Notes under the pieces: generated by a model
The model's database searches: none
Told to the model about the DNA's origin: nothing
What the model saw: the letters and a program-made list of their open reading frames with translations, nothing else
In this document: positions 1 through 10,293 of the stretch, piece by piece
How positions within the stretch are numbered: position 1 is the first letter of the stretch
How the letters are laid out: each line of letters begins with the position of its first letter
Made by a program: the position numbers and the translations under genes
NCBI GenBank assembly: GCA_963696325.1
Contig: CAVOJV010000029.1
Coordinates: 1-61,647 of the forward strand
Direction of reading: 5' to 3'
DNA from: CAVOJV01 sp963696325
GTDB lineage: Bacteria > Pseudomonadota > Gammaproteobacteria > Competibacterales > Competibacteraceae
Length of the DNA stretch: 61,647 bases

Positions 1-130
1 CGAGCAGATACTCGGCGTACTCGCGGGTCTGCAAGTTGACTGGCAGCAGGTTTTCCAGATGGGACGCGCCGTCGGGATCACGCCAGGCGACCCGGAGTTG
101 CTGGCGGCGTAGGAAGGTAGTCTTGCGCAC
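1..130 (-). pseudogene. Rho-binding antiterminator (Rof-like) fragment, cut by window edge
   Basis: Read on the minus strand, this stretch encodes RRQQLRVAWRDPDGASHLEN and then LLPVNLQTREYAEYLL. It is almost the same as the complete Rof-like protein encoded at 10294-10530. The first ~20 codons of the intact gene (MSDYTPIDCG...) are missing; the only nearby start is a GTG at 130 right after two stop codons. It is therefore most likely a 5'-truncated second copy. Its 3' end lies outside the window, so the full extent is unknown. Confidence 0.6.
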
Positions 131-303
131 TCATCATTTTCTGAAAAACAATTGATTAAAAGCGCATTTAATATGCCTGACTGGCAGCGCGTCAGCGAAA
201 CGGTTAGCAGCGCTGACGGCGGCGTGTGACCCGCGCAGGTGCCTCGCAATCAATAGCGACAATCACCCTGTCGCTCCGAATCATCAGAAGTTTTTTTCAC
301 GCG

Positions 304-1542
304 CTAACGCGTTGATGCCTGTCGCTCCTTGGGACCCATAGTGGCCTTACGTTCCAGTTTGCCCCAGCCCACCAGCACACCCCGCAGGGAAGCCAGCGTG
401 CTCTTGATCGCCACGTATACATCAACTGGCGGTAGCAGAAGCGCTGCCAGAACAACCCGGCGAGCAGCCACTTGTTCTCCTTGCGCTCCAGGGCGAAGGC
501 CAGCGCCGCCGCCAGGTAGTCCACCGTCACGAACAAGGCGTAATAGAACAACACGCGCCCCAGGGCATCGGTGGAATACCCAACCGGGTGTTGCCAGTGA
601 TCAAAAGCCGCCGACGCCAGCGAGCCGATGAGCAGCAGATCCATCACCGGCGAGATCAGCGGAAACAGCACTTGGAAGATCAGCACATTTGGCAGGGCGA
701 CGAAGCCCAGCGCGCCGTAGCGCGGCCGGAACAGGATATCGGCATGCTTCCAGGCCGCCTGCATGGTACCGAACATCCAGCGGAACCGCTGGCGGACGAA
801 ACCGCGCACGGTGTCGGGCGCTTCGGTGAATGCCACCGCCTCGTCCTCATACACGATGGCGAGCCCAGCTTGCGGATCGCCAGGGTGAGGTCGGCGTCTT
901 CCGCCAGCGTGAGGCCGCTGAAGCCACCCGCCCGCGCCACCGTTTCGCGCCGCCATGCGCCCACCGCGCCCGGCACCACCGTGATGCAGTTGAGCACGTC
1001 GAACGCGCGGCGGTCCAGATTCTGGCTGGTGATGTATTCCAAGGCCTGCCAGCAGGTCAACAGGTTGGTGCGGTTGCCCACCTTGGCGTTGCCCGCCACG
1101 GCGCCGACCCGGGGGTGGCGAAATGGCGGACCAGATTGGTGATGGTGTCGCGAGTAAAAACCGTATCGGCGTCCAAGGCCACCACGATCTCGGCTTGGGT
1201 CTGGGCCAGACCGAAGTTGAGCGCCGCCGGTTTGCCGCCGTTGGGCTGGGTGTAAACCCGTACTCGCGGCTCGCCAGCGAAGGTATCGCGCGCCAAGCCA
1301 TAGGTCGCGTCTTTGGAGCCATCGTCCACCACGATGATCTCAAACCGATCAGGCTGATCGCAGGCTAGCAGCGAGACGATGGTCTGCACGATCACCTTCT
1401 CCTCGTTGTAGGCGGGCACCACCACCGCCACCGCAGGGGAATACGCTGGATCGAAGAGGGTGCGGCGCTTGCGACACAGCGGCAGGATAGGCCGCCGCCA
1501 CGCAATTGACCCACTGGAGGCGGCACAGCGCAGGTCGGGCAA
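304..1542 (-). pseudogene. Family 2 processive glycosyltransferase, frameshifted
   Basis: This is a membrane glycosyltransferase of the GT2 type (PgaC/cellulose-synthase-like). Such enzymes use a nucleotide sugar at the cytoplasmic face to extend a polysaccharide. The N-terminal frame shows VVVPAYNEE, VVDDGSKD and the acidic ALDADT motif. A second frame continues with GNAKVGNRTNLL and LAEDADL. A third carries the QRFRWMFG motif and C-terminal hydrophobic segments. Frame changes fall near 1095, 865 and 415; in the last frame the protein would end with GWGKLERKATMGPKERQAST and a stop at 304. Membrane spans expected before the catalytic domain are not seen, so the 5' end may also be lost. The substrate cannot be told. 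Confidence 0.75.
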
Positions 1543-1689
1543 AACAACCTGTAGCGCGGGTGGATTTACACCCTACGGGCTATGATAGTAGAGATTCGGC
1601 AATCGTGTATACTCAGCGCATGCTGAACTCGCTTGCACGCAGACGGGGTGCAGGCGGCTGGTTTACATGGGCAGAGCAAGGGGGAGGGC

Positions 1690-4636
1690 ATGGAACACAC
1701 GGGCGCTACGCCGCGCATTTTCATCAGCTACAGCCACGACGACGAGGCGTGGAAGGATCGCGTCGTCAGCCAGCTCGGGGTGCTTGAGCACGAAGGGTTG
1801 CTCAGCGTCTGGGAAGACCGCCAGATCGCCGCGGGCGACGACTGGCTGCCGAGATCGAGACGGCGATGGCATCGTGCAGCGTGGCATTGCTGCTGATTTC
1901 CGCTAAGTTCCTCAACTCCAAGTTCATCCTCGGCACCAAAGTACCTGCCCTTCTGAAGCGTCGCGAACAAGAAGGCGTGCGGATCATTCCGGTGATTCTC
2001 AAGCCTTGCGCGTGGACGCGGGTGGGCTGGCTCAAATCCATCCAGGCCCGCCCCAAGGACGGCAAGCCTCTCAGCGGCATGAGTGAGCACGATGCAGACG
2101 CTGCCATCGCTGCCCTTGCGGAGGAGATTGCCAAGTTGGTTCGGCGGGCCATACCTGTCGCTACTTCCCCCATGTCCGGCACGTCATCCCCCCGGACAAG
2201 ATCGACCTCACCAAACTCCCCGCCGGCGCCGCCGACTTCCTCGGCCGGGTGGCTGAACTCAAGCTGCTGGATGACGCCTGGGCCGACGCTGGGCACACCC
2301 AGGTGGTGGAACTGGTCGCCCGGGCGGGGTCGGCAAGACCGCGCTGGTCAAGCGCTGGCTGGACCGCCTCAAGGTGGATGGCTGGCGCGGGGCGCAGCGG
2401 GTGTATGGCTGGAGCTTCTTCAGCCAGGGCACGAGTGACGACCGCCAGGCCTCCGATGACAACTTCTTGAGCGCTGCTCTCGGCTGGTTCGCGGTGGAAC
2501 ACAACCCCGCCCTCTCGCCCTGGGACAAGGGCAAGCGCTGGCCGAGGCGGTGGCCGCCAGCCGCACCCTGCTGGTGCTGGACGGCGTGGAGCCGCTGCAA
2601 TACCCGCCCGGCCCGATGGCCGGTCAGTTGCGCGCCCCCGGCCTGAAGGCGTTGCTGACCCAACTGGTGAGCAGCGGCCAGCCGGGCTTGTGTATCCTCA
2701 CCACCCGCGAGCGCATCCAGGACCTGGAGGAATACGAGCGCAGCGCCGATTACCCCACCGGCGCCGTCGTCCGCCACGACCTGGGAAACTTGAGCGAGTC
2801 CGACGGCGCCCGGCTGCTGCACAAGCTCGGCGTCCGCCGCGCCGGCGCCGCTGCCATCAGTCCCGACGATGCCGAACTGAAGCAAGCCAGCCGGGAAGTC
2901 CACGGCCATGCCCTCACCCTCAGCCTGCTCGGCGGCTACCTCGCCCAGGCCCATGAAGGCGACATCCGCCAGCGCGACAAGGTCGAGTTCGATCAAGCCG
3001 ACAACGCAACCCGGGCGGCTACGCCTTCAAGGTCATGGCCGCCTACGAGAAATGGTTCCAACGGCGAAGGCGAGCAGGGCGCCCGCGAACTGGCCGCCCT
3101 GCGTCTGCTGGGCTTCTTCGACCGTCCCGCCGATGCCGGCTGCCTGGCCGCCCTACGACGGGCGCCACCCATTCCCGGCCTGACCGAACCGCTGGTGGAC
3201 TTCAGCACCGCCCAGTGGAACATCACCCTAAGCCGCCTCAAAGACCGGCGGCCTGATCGAACCGGCCCAACCCGATTCGCCAGCCATCGACGCCCACCCG
3301 CTGGTGCGCGAGTACCTGGCCAAGGCCCTGCGCGAGCGCCAGCCCGAAGCCTGGCGCGAAGGCCACCGGCGGCTCTACGAGCACCTCAAGGCCAGCGTGC
3401 CCCACCACCCGGACGGGCTGGCCGGCCTGCAACCCCTCTACCAGGCGGTGGCCCACGGCTGCCTGGCGGGTTTGCAGCAGCAGGCGTGCGAAGAAGTCTA
3501 TGTGGATCGCATCCTGCGGGGAACCGGGGATGATGGGTTCTACAGCACGAAGAAACTCGGCGCCTTCGGCGCGGATCTGGGCGCGGTGGCCTGCTTTTTC
3601 GAGGAGCCCTGGCAGCGGGTGTCCCCGGCGCTGTCCAAAGCCGATCAAGCCTGGCTGCTCAACGAAGCGGCTTTCCAGCCTGCGCGCCTTAGGCCGGCTG
3701 ACCGAGGCGCTGGAGCCAATGCGGGCGGGATTGGAGATGCGGTATGCCAACAGGACTGGGAGAACGCCGCCATTGATGCCAGCAACCTGAGCGAACTGGA
3801 ACTGGCGCTGGGCCGGGTGGCGGACGCGGTGCAGGATGGGGAGCAGTCAGTGAAATTCGCCGACCGCAGCGGCAATGCGTTTCAGCGGATGAGTCAATCG
3901 CACGACGCTGGCGGATGCCTTGCATCAGCAGGGCGAACGCGAGATGGCGCTGGAATGCTTCCGCGAGGCCGAGGCCATGCAGGCGGAGGATCAGCCCCAA
4001 TACCCGCTGCTCTACTCGGTGCGGGGCTTCCGCTATTGCGACCTGCTGCTGGCGCCAGCCGAGCGTGCCGCCTGGCAGCGACAACTGGCTCCTTCGTCCT
4101 TGGAGGGAGAGGGCCGGGGTGAGGATATCGATGCCTGCCACGCCGTCGAGCAGCGGGCGGCGCAGACAATTGCATCGGCGGAGCGTAGCAATGGCTCCTC
4201 GACATCGCCCTCGACCACCTCACCCTCGGCCGCGCCGCCCTACTCCGGGCCGTGCTGGACAATTCCGCATTCCGCACTCCGCAGTCCGCCATTAACCCAG
4301 GCCGCCAAGGAACTCACCGCCGCCGTCGACGGCCTCCGCGCCGCCGGTGAGCAGGACACATCCCCCCGGCCTCCTCCCCCGCGCCTGGCTCCACGCCATC
4401 ACCAACAACCCCACCGCCGCCCGCGCCGACCTGGACGAAGCCTGGCAGATCGCCGCCCGCGGCGACATGCGCCTGCACATGGCCGACATCCACCTGCACC
4501 GCGCTCGCCTGTTCCGCGACAAGGCGGAACTGAATAAGGCTCGCAAGCTATCGAGCAATGCGGCTACTGGCGGCGCAAGGAAGAACTGGAAGATGCGGAG
4601 GCGGCGGCGCGGGGGTGGGGCCCCGATGCCTCCTGA
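1690..4636 (+). pseudogene. TIR-NTPase-TPR conflict protein, copy A (frameshifted)
   Basis: Pieced together across frames, this is one long protein. An N-terminal TIR domain (RIFISYSHDDEAWKD, LLISAKFLNSKFI) is followed by an NTPase with Walker A GVGKTALVKRW near 2330 and Walker B-like TLLVLDGVEP near 2560. A winged-helix/helical region follows (LRLLGFFDRPAD, HPLVREYLAKALRER), then a TPR tail ending EDAEAAARGWGPDAS with a stop at 4634-4636. TIR domains of such proteins usually cleave NAD or make signalling nucleotides once the NTPase switch is triggered. ATG 1690 follows a GGGGGAGGG stretch. At least eight frame changes are needed, near 1850, 2165, 2330, 3010, 3060, 3245, 3675 and 3900, so no functional product is expected. 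Two short foreign-looking tracts, near 4090-4130 and 4255-4295, interrupt the TPR part. Confidence 0.8.
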
Positions 4637-4728
4637 TAATCAGAACACGTCTCCGTTAGGAGGTGCTGTTTTATCGCTACCATCCATGCAGGGCTTGTGG
4701 TGCGTGGGACACACCCTACGTTTGCTTA

Positions 4729-5100
4729 TTAGCCGAATTGCGGCCGATGGATTCGGAGTTTTGACCTTCGGTGGCAACGCCAATCGAAGCAACCCCACCA
4801 GGTTTCCGTTTCTTCAGTCCGGAATAATTGGTGAACGCGCCTGATCAGTGCTTTTCGACCCGGTTTGGTCAGTCTGACGAGGAGAAGGCCACAATGGGAA
4901 CCGGGTTTAAACTGCCGGATGTCGGAGAAATCCAAGTCCTGCGTGATCAAGAACCGGTTTTCCCGCTGTGCTGCCCGCCATACTTCAGGGTCCGGACGGC
5001 CGTTCAAGTGCTCCATCTTTACGGTGTCGACGTCATGGCCAAGCGCCGACAGCAAATCGACCAGGGAGGTCGGCAGGTTCTCATCCAACTTGATCTTCAC
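4729..5100 (-). CDS. DUF5615 PIN-like toxin
   Basis: This 123-residue protein starts MKIKLDENLPTSLVDLLSAL and has LITQDLDFSDIRQF, the signature of the DUF5615 family. These small proteins have a PIN-like nuclease fold with conserved acidic residues (D6, E7 and the Asp pair in TQDLDFSD) and act as toxins of type II pairs. The start is GTG at 5100, overlapping the stop of the DUF433 gene by 4 bases (GTGA), so the two are co-translated. The C-terminal ~20 residues (DWRCHRRSKLRIHRP) look less family-like and may hold a small compensated frame change. RNase activity is inferred from the family. Confidence 0.85.
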   Translation of the reverse strand: MKIKLDENLPTSLVDLLSALGHDVDTVKMEHLNGRPDPEVWRAAQRENRFLITQDLDFSDIRQFKPGSHCGLLLVRLTKPGRKALIRRVHQLFRTEETETWWGCFDWRCHRRSKLRIHRPQFG

Positions 5101-5345
5101 GCGACTTCAGGGATAGCGGGCAATGGTAAGTCTTCCTCAGCCGAGGCAGCGGCGAAGGCGATCACGGCGCGCACATCGTCGGCACTGATGGTCGGAAAGT
5201 CTGCTGTGATTTCCTCGATACTCGCACCTTCCGCAAGGCTCGCGAGTAGCGTGCGCAACGTCACGCGCGTTCCCTTGATGACAGGCTCGCCGCCGCAGAT
5301 CTGAGGATGGCGTTCGATGTGCTGAAAATAATCCAAGATGCTCAC
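5097..5345 (-). CDS. DUF433 antitoxin
   Basis: This 82-residue protein has the hallmark GGEPVIKGTRVTLRTLLASL near the N-terminus, followed by EEITADFPTISADDVRAVIAF. It is a complete DUF433 domain with a helix-turn-helix-like fold. DUF433 proteins are the usual partners encoded just upstream of DUF5615 toxins; they neutralise the toxin and probably repress the operon. Translation starts at a GTG at 5345. The gene comes first in the pair and overlaps the toxin start. The pair sits between the two TIR-NTPase-TPR copies and shows no decay. Confidence 0.88.
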   Translation of the reverse strand: MSILDYFQHIERHPQICGGEPVIKGTRVTLRTLLASLAEGASIEEITADFPTISADDVRAVIAFAAASAEEDLPLPAIPEVA

Positions 5346-5698
5346 CCTAAAGCTGAAGCCCTCAAATACAAGGGGCGGCTCACGAGCTTGGAGAACAGCC
5401 GAATCTGGAAACGATCAGCATCGTTCAAGGACAAGGAAGTCAACCGCGAAGCCGCCTGCATGAGCGACGGTTGAACTCAGCATACCGGCGAAGGCGCGTG
5501 GCATCAAGCCCGTAGGTTGAAGTGACGAAGGAACCCCAACGTTAACCGCCGACCGGAATTTGCATCTTACCGTAGAGATTCGGCGAGCGTGTATACTCAA
5601 CGCATGCTGAGCTCGCGTGCACGCAGACGGGGTGCAGGCGGCTGGTTAAACCCAGCGGGCGCGAGGCGGCGCCCCATGGGCAGAGCAAGGGGGAGGGC
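5346..5698. other. Intergenic stretch between the DUF433 antitoxin and TIR copy B
   Basis: No convincing gene is seen here. From about 5569 to the ATG at 5699 the sequence is closely similar to 1585-1689 upstream of TIR copy A (shared GTGTATACTCA and GCAGACGGGGTGCAGGCGG). The leader was therefore duplicated together with the TIR gene and probably holds its promoter; the shared TATACT could be the -10. The B copy has an extra ~24 bases (around 5648-5672) that the A copy lacks. Confidence 0.5.
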
Positions 5699-6826
5699 AT
5701 GGAACCCAGGGGCGCTACGCCGCGCATTTTCATCAGCTACAGCCACGCCGACGAGGCGTGGAAGGATCGCGTCGTCAACCAGCTCGGGGTGCTTGAGCAC
5801 GAAGGGCTGCTCAGCGTCTGGGAAGACCGCCAGATCACCGGCGGCGACGACTGGCTGCCGGCGATCGAGACGGCGATCCAATCCTGCGGCGTGGCAGTGC
5901 TGCTGATTTCCGCGAAGTTCCTCACCTCCAAGTTCATCCTCGGCGCCGAAGTACCTGCCCTCCTGCAGCGGCGCGAAAAGGAAGGCGTGCGGGTCATCCC
6001 GGTGATTCTCAAGCCTTGCGCGTGGACGCGGGTGGGCTGGCTCAAGTCCATCCAGGCCCGCCCCAAGGACGGCAAGCCGCTCAGCGGCATGACCAAGCAC
6101 AACGCAGAGGCCGCCTTGTCCGCCCTCGCGGAAGAAGTTGCCGACCTGCTGGCCCGCAGTCCGCGCACCACCACTACCCACACTGGCGTAGAGTCAGAGT
6201 CATTGGAGCGAATCAGGCGCTGCATGCTCATATCCGCTTCGTCTCGTGAGTTGCGTCGATGTATGTACGAGCTTGAATCACATCTCGCTCGGTACCCACA
6301 CTCTGCGGAGGGCAAGGAGCTTAACGACCAACTTCAAATAGCGCTGCGGCGGGCTGAAGCATATGAGTGCTCGCTGGCCACATCCAAGCCCTCAGGACCA
6401 CGATCATTAGCCTTATTACGGCATCAGCTCTGGGGACAACTGCTGATCATGCTGGTGTTAGTGGTGGGAGGTGCTGGTATGTATATGTGGAAAGTATGGT
6501 CTGAGAAGGCATCGGTTTCAAACTCATCTTTGTCTAAAGGATGGGCAATGCTTGGCCAATTTCAGGGTAATAAATGGCAAGATGTGACTCTCGATTTTGA
6601 TATAAATCCTAATAACCCGCTTCCCGTTAGCGGTGTTCATTCGACTGTTCGCTCCGATTCCGGGGTCATCGTTAGAGATAAATCGCTCAAGGCAGAAGGC
6701 AAGATTTCTCCTGGGTGCACTCTGCAAAAAGGCTCGGTCGTCTTAATCAAGCGGATTAATGAATTGACAGAAAGTGATCGGTACGAGGCTTACATCGAAT
6801 TCAACAAAAAGGAGTGTCACCAATGA
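5699..6826 (+). CDS. TIR domain protein with transmembrane segment and extracytoplasmic domain
   Basis: This 375-residue protein has an N-terminal TIR domain (about residues 8-150: RIFISYSHADEAWKD, WEDRQITGGDDWLP, LLISAKFLTSKFILGAEVPA, GLLSVWED). It is close to TIR copy A, and the Glu in GAEVPA falls in the helix that carries the NADase Glu in related TIRs. A charged helical linker follows, then one membrane span around residues 240-262 (WGQLLIMLVLVVGGAGMYMW). The C-terminal ~110 residues (GWAMLGQFQG..., SGVIVRDKS, TLQKGSVVLIKRI) resemble a bacterial SH3-like fold and would lie in the periplasm. From about 6180 the sequence leaves the copy A homology and becomes visibly AT-richer. The stop overlaps the next start (ATGA). 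It looks intact. An envelope-linked signalling role is inferred. Confidence 0.8.
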   Translation: MEPRGATPRIFISYSHADEAWKDRVVNQLGVLEHEGLLSVWEDRQITGGDDWLPAIETAIQSCGVAVLLISAKFLTSKFILGAEVPALLQRREKEGVRVIPVILKPCAWTRVGWLKSIQARPKDGKPLSGMTKHNAEAALSALAEEVADLLARSPRTTTTHTGVESESLERIRRCMLISASSRELRRCMYELESHLARYPHSAEGKELNDQLQIALRRAEAYECSLATSKPSGPRSLALLRHQLWGQLLIMLVLVVGGAGMYMWKVWSEKASVSNSSLSKGWAMLGQFQGNKWQDVTLDFDINPNNPLPVSGVHSTVRSDSGVIVRDKSLKAEGKISPGCTLQKGSVVLIKRINELTESDRYEAYIEFNKKECHQ

Positions 6827-8100
6827 CTCACCATCATTTATCTACGATAACTCTGTTTGTGATGATTTCAACCAACTGTCTTGCTGATCCGATATTCGTC
6901 ATGAAGGGCTCTGATACTATAGGGGAGTTCCTTGCTCCACCTCTAGCAAAGGGCTTTTTAGTCGCGAAATATAATTATAGACAAGATGAGTGTGTTCTGA
7001 AAACCAGTCACACGAGGTCAAGAGATCACCTGACGATTGATGTTGTGTGCGAAAGCAATTCACAATCTCATACTATCAGAATTGAACTGGGTGGCTCCAT
7101 TACGGCTATTGACTGTATATCGGAGCCGCAATGTGATATTGCAATGTCTTCAGCTACCATTGAGGACTTAATCGAGAAGTCAGAGGTTGGAGACGAAACT
7201 GCATCAAGGGTTAGGGCTGTCGATCAGCATCATATCGCCTTGGATGGGATTACGATAATCGTCAATCGAGTCAATAATTTAAATGACATTTCGACCAAAA
7301 TGCTGCAGAACTTTTTTTGCAATAACGATCCGGCTGATTGGGGGCGCGACCCGCCGTCATCCGATGACCCGAGAATCGAGCGGATCGTTCGTAACGAGAG
7401 GGCAGGAACCCTTAGGAAGATGGAGCAATACCTACATTGCAGAATCCATTTTGAAAAAGCGGTAGGAGGAAATATTGATGTCTCTGCGGAAGTGTCGATG
7501 CGGCCGAGGGCGATAGGATTCGTTGGCTTTCCATATATTGGGTTGAACAAGCCATTGTCTATCGATAACTCATCTCCTACTATCGAGAATTTTGCAGCGA
7601 GCTATCCGCTTCGCCGAGAGTTATTTTTGTTTACGAAGCGACCAATGAACGAGAATGTCCGATCTTTCTTGGAGTTTATCAAGGGAGATGCGGGGCAAAA
7701 AATAGTAGTTGACTCTGGTTTCGCTCCGATTCCGGTTCCTCCGGCGGAGCCACAGCCATCTCCGCGAATTGAGGAGGTGAGGGGCTATAGGCTTGTCGGA
7801 ACTTTGTTTTTCGACGCTGATTCTGCCGAGTTAGATAGGCTCAAAAAGGCTAGACTCGCAAGTATTGCGCAAGGAATAAACAATTCGAATGCGCTTATAA
7901 GGATTCTAGGGTATGCCGACCGCATGGGGACGGGTGATTACAATAAACGTCTCTCCGAACTCCGGGCTTCTAGAGTTGAAAGCTATCTCAAGGAGAGAGG
8001 AGTCAAGTGCGCAGAGCCCTGTTCAATCGGCCTTGGGAACTTGTTTGCTGGTAATGCCGCCGATCCATTGGCTCGGAAGGTCGAGATTTGGGTAAAATAG
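6823..8100 (+). CDS. Secreted PstS-like substrate-binding protein fused to OmpA-like domain
   Basis: Translation from ATG 6823 gives 425 residues; a GTG at 6814 is in frame, but AAGGAG at 6809-6814 is placed for the ATG. An N-terminal signal peptide ends near NCLA-DP. It is followed by a PstS/PBP-like domain beginning VMKGSDTIGEFLAPPLAKGF, and the last ~100 residues form an OmpA-like peptidoglycan-binding domain (LFFDADSAELD, ILGYADRMGTGDYNKRLSEL, RKVEIWV) with the Asp and Arg that usually grip peptidoglycan. The product should be periplasmic and anchored to the wall. It is coupled to the TIR-membrane gene by a 4-base overlap, which suggests a partnership across the inner membrane. The ligand is unknown. 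GC content is lower than in the neighbours, consistent with transfer as a unit. Confidence 0.82.
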   Translation: MTHHHLSTITLFVMISTNCLADPIFVMKGSDTIGEFLAPPLAKGFLVAKYNYRQDECVLKTSHTRSRDHLTIDVVCESNSQSHTIRIELGGSITAIDCISEPQCDIAMSSATIEDLIEKSEVGDETASRVRAVDQHHIALDGITIIVNRVNNLNDISTKMLQNFFCNNDPADWGRDPPSSDDPRIERIVRNERAGTLRKMEQYLHCRIHFEKAVGGNIDVSAEVSMRPRAIGFVGFPYIGLNKPLSIDNSSPTIENFAASYPLRRELFLFTKRPMNENVRSFLEFIKGDAGQKIVVDSGFAPIPVPPAEPQPSPRIEEVRGYRLVGTLFFDADSAELDRLKKARLASIAQGINNSNALIRILGYADRMGTGDYNKRLSELRASRVESYLKERGVKCAEPCSIGLGNLFAGNAADPLARKVEIWVK

Positions 8101-8157
8101 CCGGATCATAGCGACGGCATTTTAGCGGGGAAAAGGCGGAAAAAGGGTCACCATCTA

Positions 8158-10211
8158 GCCCCTGCAATACCCGCCTGGCCCCTTGGCCGGTCAGTTGCGC
8201 GCCCCCGGCCTACAGGCCCCTGCTCACCCACCTGATGAGTAGCGGCCAGCCGGGCTTATGCCTGCTCACCACCCGCGAGCGCCCCCATGACTTGGCGGAA
8301 TACGAGCGCCGCGCCGATCACCCCACCGGCGCCATCGTCCGCCACGACCTGGAAAACCTGTCTGATACCGACGGCGCCCGGCTTGCTGTACCAGGCGTAC
8401 CAGCTTGGCGTCCATCGCGCCGGGGCCGCATCCATCACCCCCGACGATACCGAGTTGAAGCAAGCCAGCCGGGAGGTCCATGGCCACGCCCTCACCCTCA
8501 GCCTGCTCGGCAGCTACCTCGCCCAGGCTCATGAAGGCGATATCCGCCAGCGCGACAAAGTTGAGTTCGAGGACGCCGATGCCGAAACCCACGGTGGCTA
8601 CGCCTTCAAGGTCATGGCCGCCTATGAGAAATGGTTCCAACGCGAAGGCGAGCAGGGCGCCCGAGAACTGGCGGCGCTCCGCCTGCTCGGCTTTTTCGAC
8701 CGTCCGGCCGATGCCGAATGCCTCGCCGCCCTACGACGAGCGCCGCCCATTCCCAGCCTGACCGAGCCGCTGGTGGTCTTGAGCACCGCCGAGTGGAACG
8801 TCACCCTAAGCCGGCTCAAAGCCTGCGGCCTGATTGAACCGACCCAACCCGATTCGTCCGCCATCGACGCTCACCCGCTGGTGCGCGAGTACCTGGGCAA
8901 GTCCCTGCGCGAGCGCCCGCCCGACGCCTGGCGTGAAGGCCACCGGCGGCTCTACGAGCACCTCAAGGCCAGCGCGCCCCACCACCCGGACGGGCTGGCC
9001 GGCCTGCAACCCCTCTACCAGGCGGTGGCCCACGGCTGCCTGGCGGGCTTGCAGCAGCAGGCGTGCGATGAAATCTATTGCGATCGCATCCTGCGGGGAA
9101 CTGGTTATGATGGTAGAGCATTCTACAGTTGGAAGAAGCTCGGCGCCTTCGGCGCGAATCTGGGCGCACTGGCCTGCTTTTTCGAGGAGCTCTGGCAGCG
9201 GGTGCTCCGGTGCTGTCCGCAGCCGATCAAGCCTGGCTGCTCAACGAGGCGGCTGTCTACCTGATACACCTGGGTCGACTGACCGAGGCGTTTGAGCCGA
9301 TGCGAGCGGGGCTCGATGGGGCAGTCCGCCTTGAGGACTGGGAGAACGCCGCCATCTATGCCAGCAACCTGAGCCGCCTGGAACTGACGCTGGGCCGGGT
9401 GGTGGCTGCAGTGCGGGATGCCAAGCAGTCAGTGGCATTCGCCGACTGCAGCGGCGATGCGATTCAGCGGTTGGCTAGACGCACGACGTTGGCGGATAGC
9501 TTGCATCAGCAGGGCGAGCGCGAGCCGGCGCTGGAGCGCTTCCGCGAGGCCGAGGCCCTACGGGCGCAGCAGCAGCCCGACTACCCGCTGCTCTTCTCGC
9601 TGCAGGGCTTTCAGTATTGCGACCTGCTGCTGGCGGCAGCCGAGCGCGCCGCCTGGCAGCGACAAATGGCTCCCTCGCCCTGGCGAGGAGGGGGGCCGGG
9701 GTGAAGAGTATCGACGCCTGCCACGCCGTCGAGCAGCAGGCGACGCAGACGCTGGCATGGGTCAGTGGCCAGAACTGGCTCCTCGACGAAGCCCTCGACC
9801 ACCTCACCCTCGGCCGCGCCGCCCTACTCCGGGCCCGTGCTGGATCCTTCCGCATTCAGCACTCCGCCTTCCGCATTAGCCCAGACCGCTAAGGAACTCT
9901 CCGCCGCCGTCGACGGTCTCCGCACCGCCGGAGATCAGGAGTTCATCCCCCGCGCCCTCCTCACCCGCGCCTGGCTCCACGTCATCACCAACAACTCCAC
10001 CGCCGCCCGCGCGGACCTGGACGAAGCCTGGCAAATCGCCTCCCGCGGCGACATGCGCCTGCACATGGCCGACATTCACCTGCACCGCGCCCGCCTGTTC
10101 CGCGACCAGGAGGAACTGAAAAAGGCCCGTGATCTCATCGAGCAGTGCGGCTACGGGCGGCGCAAGGAAGAGCTGGAAGATGCGGAGGCGGCGGCGCGGG
10201 AGTGGCCGTAA
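8158..10211 (+). pseudogene. TIR-NTPase-TPR copy B, 3' remnant lacking the P-loop
   Basis: The sequence matches copy A from 2597 to its end, at both base and protein level (HGHALTLSLLGSYLAQAHEG, LGFFDRPADAECLAALRRA, HPLVREYLGKSLRERP, DEAWQIASRGDMRLHMAD), and ends EDAEAAAREWP at 10209-10211. Everything between the TIR domain and about codon 300 of the original, including Walker A and B, is absent; the TIR-TM/PBP-OmpA cassette sits at this place. Frame changes occur near 8380, 9210, 9700 and 9870. The tract near 9670-9705 and the one at 9845-9885 match the positions of the interruptions in copy A, so those preceded the duplication. No product is expected. Confidence 0.8.
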
Positions 10212-10293
10212 TACTTGGTAAAACAAACGCTGGCACGCCACCCTATCCAACGCCAGGCACCACCAGAGCAACCGACGCGAAAGGCCAAGCCGC

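Noticed and set aside
255..275. Hairpin AGCGACA-ATCACCC-TGTCGCT near the glycosyltransferase pseudogene
   Set aside because: The T-run on the plus strand is 16 bases away and there is none on the gene's own strand, so it is not supported as a terminator.
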